Below, piece by piece: positions 6,145 through 10,988 of a DNA stretch of 10,988 nt. The stretch is from Deferribacteraceae bacterium UBA1873. GTDB taxonomy: Bacteria > Chrysiogenota > Deferribacteres > Deferribacterales > Flexistipitaceae. The notes under the pieces are model-generated. The model was not told where the DNA came from and did not search any database. It worked only from the letters and a program-made list of their open reading frames with translations. Made by a program: the position numbers and the translations under genes. Within the stretch, counting starts at the first letter, position 1. Each line of letters starts with the position of its first letter. Location: contig DDHP01000015.1 of assembly GCA_002338145.1 (NCBI GenBank), positions 49,208 through 60,195 of the forward strand, read 5' to 3'.

Positions 6145-7758
6145 CTATTCAATAAAAATTTTTATAACAGGTCTTCTGTCCATTTCTTTCTTAAAAAACG
6201 TCTTAACGAGCTTCCAGCTCATTTCAAGCAATTTATCTTTATCATCTTTTATAACATCATTCAACAAAATAAGGTTTTCCCGTAAAAACTTGCTTAATCT
6301 AAAGTAGATGTAGTCACTGAGAATAAAACCCACTGTTTCAATTTCATGATTTTTCTCTGTTGTGGATATCCTCACAATAACCACTCCATCCCGTGCCATA
6401 TGCTTACGCTCTTTCAGCTGAACGTTATCAAGAAAAAAACCACCCCTTGTATCGATATATTGATATTCCGAATTAATCTCCTTAATTACAGGCTTTTTTG
6501 TACTGCCATCAAAAACCGCTTTTTCGCCAGTCACTGCAAAAATACCTTTGGAGTTAAGCTTCTCATCTTCAAGCATCCTACAAAATTCCTTCTGATGTCT
6601 GATTTCACCATGTATAGGAATTACATAGTCAGGCCTTAAAAGATTTAAAAATTCCTTAATATCTTCCCGTCCTGCATGCCCGGATGTATGTATCTTTGCC
6701 TCCTCCATATCCACTACATTTCCACCGTGCAAAGCAACCTGATTCATCATAGCATTGAGATTTTTCTCATTACCCGGAATTACCCTGGAGGAGATAACAA
6801 CAGTATCCCCCTCTTTTATTCTTAGCTTCTTCCTTTCTTTCGAAACTATTTTAAACAGGCTGCTCCCCGATTCACCCTGGCATCCTGAAACGATGTAGCA
6901 AACTTCATTATCAGGCAAATCCTTTGCATCAGATATTTTTACCACTGTATTTTCCGGAAAAGGTAAAAATCCGTTTTCATTAGCCACCAATGTGTTTTTC
7001 AGGACAGATCTACCCTCTAGGACCACTTTCCTACCGATTTGGAAACATACTTCCATAACCTGTCTAATCCTGTCGACATTGGATGCAAATGTCGTAAAAA
7101 AAATACGCCCTCTGGCTGCCAAAAAAACATCGAGTATATTGGATTTCAAAGCACTTTCTGACGCCGTTTCTCCCTTTTCAAATATATTGGTAGAATCCAC
7201 CATAGCCAGATCAACACCATCGTTACCTATTTTTTCATAAGTTGACCAGTCAAACGGTGCACCACTAACCGGCGTATAATCAATTTTAAAATCAGATGCA
7301 TGCAGGCAGGAAAAATTCTTGTTTTTCAGCAAAATACTGTACGTATCAGGTATTGAGTGGTTTACAGAATTATAGGTTAAGGAAAAATCATCTATCCGAA
7401 ACATTTCTCCCGGAGTTACCTCATTCAAAACAGCCTTTATTTTATACTCTGACAATTTGAGTTTTAGCAGTTTCAATGTAAGAAATCCACCCCATACAGG
7501 AATATTAAAATTCTTCAGTAAATAAGGGACTCCTCCCACATGATCTTCATGAGCATGTGTCAAAAGCAACCCCTTTAGTTTGTTGCGTAGAGAATACAAA
7601 TATGAAAAATCCGGAACTATATAATCGATACCGGGATAGGAATAATCAGCAAACATAACACCGCAGTCAACAATAAGAGCACTTTCATCCGACTCATACA
7701 AGTACATATTCATGCCGATAAAACCGGCACCGCCAAGAAAAGTAACAGAAAATGACAT
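6145..7758 (-). CDS. rnj: ribonuclease J (metallo-beta-lactamase/beta-CASP RNase)
   Basis: RNase J proteins are zinc-dependent RNases with 5'-to-3' exonuclease and sometimes endonuclease activity, used in mRNA decay and rRNA maturation. The 537-residue protein shows the metallo-beta-lactamase motif THAHEDHVGG (67-76, with H68, H70, D72, H73), H134 in SVNHSIPDT and D156 in HASDFK. The beta-CASP part carries GCQGESGS (292-299), TSGHAGRED (358-366) and PIHGE (381-385, with H383). A C-terminal domain follows from about 440. All expected metal ligands are visible. Length is near the usual 550 residues. Its ATG shares one base with the stop of the upstream kinase gene (TAATG), and uppP follows after 8 bases. 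In Bacillus subtilis an rnj gene also lies near spoIIIE, so the proximity to ftsK has a parallel. Whether it acts as J1 or J2 cannot be told. Confidence 0.95.
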   Translation of the reverse strand: MSFSVTFLGGAGFIGMNMYLYESDESALIVDCGVMFADYSYPGIDYIVPDFSYLYSLRNKLKGLLLTHAHEDHVGGVPYLLKNFNIPVWGGFLTLKLLKLKLSEYKIKAVLNEVTPGEMFRIDDFSLTYNSVNHSIPDTYSILLKNKNFSCLHASDFKIDYTPVSGAPFDWSTYEKIGNDGVDLAMVDSTNIFEKGETASESALKSNILDVFLAARGRIFFTTFASNVDRIRQVMEVCFQIGRKVVLEGRSVLKNTLVANENGFLPFPENTVVKISDAKDLPDNEVCYIVSGCQGESGSSLFKIVSKERKKLRIKEGDTVVISSRVIPGNEKNLNAMMNQVALHGGNVVDMEEAKIHTSGHAGREDIKEFLNLLRPDYVIPIHGEIRHQKEFCRMLEDEKLNSKGIFAVTGEKAVFDGSTKKPVIKEINSEYQYIDTRGGFFLDNVQLKERKHMARDGVVIVRISTTEKNHEIETVGFILSDYIYFRLSKFLRENLILLNDVIKDDKDKLLEMSWKLVKTFFKKEMDRRPVIKIFIE

Positions 7759-9437
7759 TAAAGTTTACCCGTCCGCAGGATTCCAACAGCAAGCCCCAAC
7801 CCCAAAAAGGCGGCAATCAGGAAGCCAAATAAACCAATGAAAGGGATATCCCACAGTTTAGGTCCCACATCTGCCAGAATAAAGAGTGAAGAGGAAAGAA
7901 CAATAGCAGCAATTATAATACTGAAGGACAATCTGTTGGCTGACCTGTCGACTTCTTTTGACATTGTATCAAGGTTTCTGTGTATAAAGTTAATACTTAA
8001 ATCATCTTCTTTGAGTTTATCAATTAGAATCTTGTAATCCCCGGGAACTCTCTTTATTACATCAGAATAACCTGAATATACATCCCTGAGCTCTTTAAAT
8101 ACATGGTCAGGTCTGTACTTTTTTATAATAATTTTTCTTGCATAAGGCTCGGCAAAATCAAGAAAATTAAAATTAGGATTCAGCCTTCTTCCGGAAGATT
8201 CCAGAAAAGAAAATGTTTTAAATATTAGCAGATAATCAGTAGGAAAACTGAAGTAATATTTCCTTCCCATTTTTATTATATCATCCAGAACGTCAGCCAC
8301 ATTCACATCACCGATTTCTTTTCCATAAACCGGTAAAATAATGTCCATCAAATCCCTTTTTATTTTACGTAAATCAGCATCTCTGCTCACAAGACCGAAA
8401 GAAACCATTTCTTCAATCATACTTTCCACATCAAAATTAATAAGTCCCAGAAAAACAGCACTTAAATGCTCCAGAAGTTTATTATCCACCTTGCCGATAA
8501 CACCGAAATCCAGAATAACCATTTTCCCTTCTTTGGTAACCAAAAAATTCCCCGGATGCGGATCTGCATGGAAAAAACCAAACTCAAAGACCTGCTTGAG
8601 ATAAAAATCCACACCTGCTTCAGACAGTTTAATAAGATCCAGATTATTCTGCCTATGGGATTCTATATCATCTACAGGATTGCCTTCAATAAACTCCATT
8701 GTCAAAACATTGTGGTCTGTGCACTCCCAAAACACTTTGGGGATTCGTAAATTATCATTATCCGCGAAATATTCACCGAATTTCTCCATATATATGGCTT
8801 CAAGCATAAAATTTAGCTCTTTGTTTAACTGGTCGGCAAACTCTTCAGCAATTCTGAGTAAATTAATATTTTTTGCTTCATTATTATATTTTTCAGCAGC
8901 ACCTGCCAGAAAAACAAGTATGTTCAGATCATTTTCTATTGTACGTTCAATTTCAGGGCGTTTTATCTTTACAGCTACTTTTGTGCCATCAAAAAGAACG
9001 GCTTGGTGAACTTGTGCGATAGAAGCAGCTGCTACAGGCTCTTTGGAGAATTCTTTGAATACACTACCGATTGGCCTCCCCAGGCTGTTTTCCACTTGTG
9101 CCACCACTTTTTCATAGGCAAAAGGTTTAACCTCATCCTGCAGTTTTTCAAGTTCTTTAGTAAATTTTTCGGGGAAAATATCAGCTCTGGTACTCAGGAA
9201 TTGACCTACTTTAATAAAAGTAGGACCAAGGCTCTCCAGCAATTCTCTGAAACGTACTTCTTCCGGTAATTTTTCTATATTTTTAGATTTACCAAAAGTG
9301 ATAATTTTTTTACCTAACCCCAAAACAGAAGAAAGATTAGTATCATCCAGGAAACGTCCAAAACCGTAATAAACAACCCGGGAAACTATTTCACGTACTC
9401 TTCCTAAATTTCTAAACGTTTTTTTTATTGTCCACAT
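7758..9437 (-). CDS. ubiB: UbiB/AarF/ABC1-family atypical kinase
   Basis: UbiB-family proteins are membrane-linked atypical kinases or ATPases needed for isoprenoid quinone metabolism in several organisms. From the chosen start the protein has 559 residues, the family's usual size. It carries K-V-G-Q (76-79), the alanine-rich loop AAASIAQVH (136-144), VAVKIKRP (154-161, with K157), the catalytic-loop-like HADPHPGN (290-297) and DFG (310-312). Two C-terminal membrane helices lie near 505-523 and 533-553. The frame stays open to a TTG at 9524. I prefer the ATG at 9437: it has AGAAGG seven bases upstream, the family's conserved sequence starts there, and a promoter-like pair lies between the two starts. 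It is the first gene of the operon and its stop overlaps the rnj start (TAATG). No quinone pathway genes are nearby, so its substrate is unknown and the symbol denotes family only. Confidence 0.9.
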   Translation of the reverse strand: MWTIKKTFRNLGRVREIVSRVVYYGFGRFLDDTNLSSVLGLGKKIITFGKSKNIEKLPEEVRFRELLESLGPTFIKVGQFLSTRADIFPEKFTKELEKLQDEVKPFAYEKVVAQVENSLGRPIGSVFKEFSKEPVAAASIAQVHQAVLFDGTKVAVKIKRPEIERTIENDLNILVFLAGAAEKYNNEAKNINLLRIAEEFADQLNKELNFMLEAIYMEKFGEYFADNDNLRIPKVFWECTDHNVLTMEFIEGNPVDDIESHRQNNLDLIKLSEAGVDFYLKQVFEFGFFHADPHPGNFLVTKEGKMVILDFGVIGKVDNKLLEHLSAVFLGLINFDVESMIEEMVSFGLVSRDADLRKIKRDLMDIILPVYGKEIGDVNVADVLDDIIKMGRKYYFSFPTDYLLIFKTFSFLESSGRRLNPNFNFLDFAEPYARKIIIKKYRPDHVFKELRDVYSGYSDVIKRVPGDYKILIDKLKEDDLSINFIHRNLDTMSKEVDRSANRLSFSIIIAAIVLSSSLFILADVGPKLWDIPFIGLFGFLIAAFLGLGLAVGILRTGKL

Positions 9438-9444
9438 CTGTCTA

Positions 9445-9450
9445 CCTTCT
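9445..9450 (-). promoter_or_regulatory. ribosome binding site fixing the ubiB-like start
   Basis: AGAAGG on the minus strand is seven bases before the ATG at 9437. No comparable site precedes the in-frame TTG at 9524, which would add 29 residues. This decides the shorter start. Confidence 0.6.
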
Positions 9451-9462
9451 GTGTTTACTTGG

Positions 9463-9491
9463 AATATATAGGAAAAGTTATCATGTTTCCA
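9463..9491 (-). promoter_or_regulatory. candidate sigma-70 promoter of the five-gene operon
   Basis: On the minus strand, TGGAAA (9491-9486; 4 of 6 matches to TTGACA) is followed after exactly 17 bases by TATATT (9468-9463; 5 of 6 matches to TATAAT). The predicted transcript would begin near 9456 and still include the ribosome binding site at 9445-9450. It would exclude the TTG start at 9524. AT-rich DNA makes such matches common, so this is tentative. Confidence 0.4.
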
Positions 9492-9574
9492 GGCTTTAAA
9501 CAACAGAACTTTACTTATTTGCAAGAATTATTTCCACAAAAGGTTTCTCTTTATTTTTAGTTTAAATTGGCTTA

Positions 9575-9580
9575 TATAAT
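9575..9580 (+). promoter_or_regulatory. perfect -10 box next to the transporter start
   Basis: TATAAT matches the consensus exactly and ends seven bases before the ATG at 9588, so transcription would start at or one base before that codon. The -35 region (around 9551-9557) is only a T-rich run with no good TTGACA match. Confidence 0.4.
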
Positions 9581-9587
9581 CTCTCTT

Positions 9588-10907
9588 ATGTCCGAAAATC
9601 AGCACGAACTTAAATACAGCAAAATATTCATATTCTGGTATCCACTGGCTCTCACATGGATAATGATGTCGTTAGAAGGACCATTTCTGGCTGCAGTTAT
9701 AGCTCGCATGGGTGATGTGAAAATTAACCTCGCTGCATATGGTATTGCATACTCATTCGGACTTGTAGTGGAAGCACCTATAATCATGTTAATGAGTGCC
9801 TCCACCGCTCTCGTAAAAAACAATTTCAGTTACCGCAAATTAATGAACTTTACAGTTTATATAAACCTTTTTGTTACATTATTTATTTTGCTCATTGTAA
9901 TGCCTCCTGTTTTTCATTTAATTGCATATAAGATACTCAGAATCCCTGCAGAAATTGCACAAATAACACATGTTGCCACGATTTTTCTTATTCCCTGGCC
10001 TGCAGCCATCGGATTCAGACGCTTTTATCAGGGAATTTTGATAAGTTCCGGCTTAACAAAAGTTGTTGCCTATACTACCGTTTTCCGCCTTACATTTATG
10101 ATAATAACTGGACTGGTACTTTTTAACCTTACCAACCTAAAAGGCGCCTATGTCGGAACAATTTCACTTAGCACAGGGGTTATTGCCGAAGCAATGGCAG
10201 CATTCCTTCTTGCAAGAAAGCCCATTAAAGAGGTGAGAAAAAGTGAAATTGAAGAAAACAGTGACCTATCGTATATGGATATTACAAAATTTTACATCCC
10301 CTTGGCGCTCACACCTTTTATTGCCTTATCAGCACAACCCATTGTGACACTTTTTCTTGCTCAAAGTGTGCGGCCTGTGGACTCTCTGGCTGTAATGCCT
10401 GTTGTGCATTCGTTTACTTTTATATTCCGAAGCTTGGGGCTGTCCTACCAGGAAGTGGCAATCACTTTTTTAAATAAGAATGCTAAGGCCTACTATCATA
10501 GGATACGCAATTTTGCATTTATGATTGCAGCCGGCTCAACTGCAACTTTACTCTTTATAACTACAACCCCTTTGGCCGATTTGTGGTTCATACACCTTAC
10601 CTCACTTACAAGGCAGCTGGCGGACTTTGCCAAAGCACCGGCGATGATAATGTCACTTCTGCCCGCTTTAACAGTATTCATATCCTTTGAAAGATCAGTA
10701 CTTGTAAAAAATAAAATAACAACGCCCATTACCATAGCTACAGTGATTGAGGTGTTTATTATACTTGTTACACTTTTTACATTAATTAAGATATCATCCA
10801 TCCCGGGCGCTGTTATCGCTGCTACATCTTTTGTGATTGCGAGGCTTTTTGCCAACGCTTATCTTTACAAGCCAATGAATAAATCCATACGTGCAATCAC
10901 AACGTAA
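9588..10907 (+). CDS. MATE/ANKH-like polytopic membrane transporter
   Basis: The 439-residue product (from the ATG at 9588) is a polytopic membrane protein with about a dozen hydrophobic segments. It looks like a member of the MOP/MATE exporter superfamily, closest in style to bacterial relatives of the ANKH (progressive ankylosis) group. The two halves resemble each other: FWYPLALTWIMMSLEGP near 16-32 and FYIPLALTPFIALSAQP near 235-251, as expected for an inverted-topology duplication. Possible functional residues are E30 in LEGP, E62 in VEAP and the RRFYQG stretch (144-149). Substrate is unknown; export of a small organic compound or phosphate-like anion is possible but unproven. An in-frame TTG at 9567 would add seven residues. 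I reject it because it lies upstream of the perfect -10 box and has no ribosome binding site. The gene is divergent from the operon and seems to be transcribed alone. Confidence 0.75.
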   Translation: MSENQHELKYSKIFIFWYPLALTWIMMSLEGPFLAAVIARMGDVKINLAAYGIAYSFGLVVEAPIIMLMSASTALVKNNFSYRKLMNFTVYINLFVTLFILLIVMPPVFHLIAYKILRIPAEIAQITHVATIFLIPWPAAIGFRRFYQGILISSGLTKVVAYTTVFRLTFMIITGLVLFNLTNLKGAYVGTISLSTGVIAEAMAAFLLARKPIKEVRKSEIEENSDLSYMDITKFYIPLALTPFIALSAQPIVTLFLAQSVRPVDSLAVMPVVHSFTFIFRSLGLSYQEVAITFLNKNAKAYYHRIRNFAFMIAAGSTATLLFITTTPLADLWFIHLTSLTRQLADFAKAPAMIMSLLPALTVFISFERSVLVKNKITTPITIATVIEVFIILVTLFTLIKISSIPGAVIAATSFVIARLFANAYLYKPMNKSIRAITT

Positions 10908-10988
10908 CCCTGTGTTAAAGCATGGGCTAAGCAGAACAGATTATCATATAAAGGAAAATCCCTCCGCTACAGTTGGTAAGCATAATTA
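10908..10988. other. non-coding tail after the transporter gene
   Basis: No complete gene, tRNA or clear terminator is visible. Both strands contain stop codons in most frames. A short open stretch enters from the right edge on the minus strand, but too little is visible to tell whether it is the end of a convergent gene. Confidence 0.4.

Noticed and set aside
10496..10855. 119-codon open frame on the minus strand at the end of the transporter gene
   Set aside because: It is antisense within the transporter, whose hydrophobic pattern and second-half repeat continue through this region.
10955..10988. Possible tRNA end or convergent gene at the right edge
   Set aside because: The segment with ATCCCTCCGCTACA faintly resembles a tRNA 3' end, but no T arm or acceptor partner is found. 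The minus-strand open stretch is too short to judge.

Overview
The window holds eight protein genes on AT-rich DNA. They are ordinary bacterial cell-machinery genes, with one repeat-rich intergenic patch at the left edge. The gene set (bacterial flagellar export, FtsK, UppP, an RNase J, a UbiB-type kinase and a dihydroorotate-dehydrogenase-like protein) fits a flagellated bacterium whose cell envelope uses undecaprenyl phosphate. The protein style and the mix of genes suggest a Deferribacteres-type organism (Flexistipes or Deferribacter relatives). That placement is an impression from recall, not a search result.

Layout, left to right. Positions 1-267 are non-coding. They carry a pair of inverted REP-like repeat arms (about 3-29 and 67-148). 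Nested in the right arm is a 50-base segment (78-127) that can fold with no unpaired junction bases into a three-way junction. Next come flhB (268-1329) and fliR (1330-2115), both on the minus strand and abutting with no spacer. A short gap (2116-2208) holds a minus-strand terminator and a second copy of a 16-base repeat also found at 39-54. From 2209 to 9437 runs a tight five-gene minus-strand operon, in transcription order: ubiB-like kinase, rnj (RNase J), uppP, ftsK, dihydroorotate-dehydrogenase-like protein. Neighbouring reading frames overlap by 1 or 10 bases or are separated by 8 or 32 bases, and the terminator at 2147-2180 closes the unit. A divergent promoter region (9438-9587) separates the operon from a plus-strand gene for a polytopic MATE/ANKH-like membrane transporter (9588-10907). 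The last 81 bases show nothing I can assign.

How the genes fit together. fliR-flhB supply two membrane components of the flagellar type III export gate. The long operon groups envelope and nucleic-acid maintenance: RNase J in RNA decay, UppP in recycling the lipid carrier for peptidoglycan, and FtsK in chromosome clearance at the division septum. The UbiB-type kinase is usually tied to isoprenoid quinone lipids. The last gene is an FMN-type TIM barrel related to PyrD, but it has lost the PyrD catalytic-base motif. Two annotated-looking starts are revised here. The kinase most likely starts at 9437 (ATG with a ribosome binding site) rather than at a TTG further upstream. The transporter most likely starts at the ATG at 9588, placed so close to a perfect -10 box that its mRNA may be leaderless.

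I found no CRISPR array, prophage, transposase, tRNA or rRNA. The only candidate for something not routinely described is the nested cloverleaf/REP structure at the left edge.
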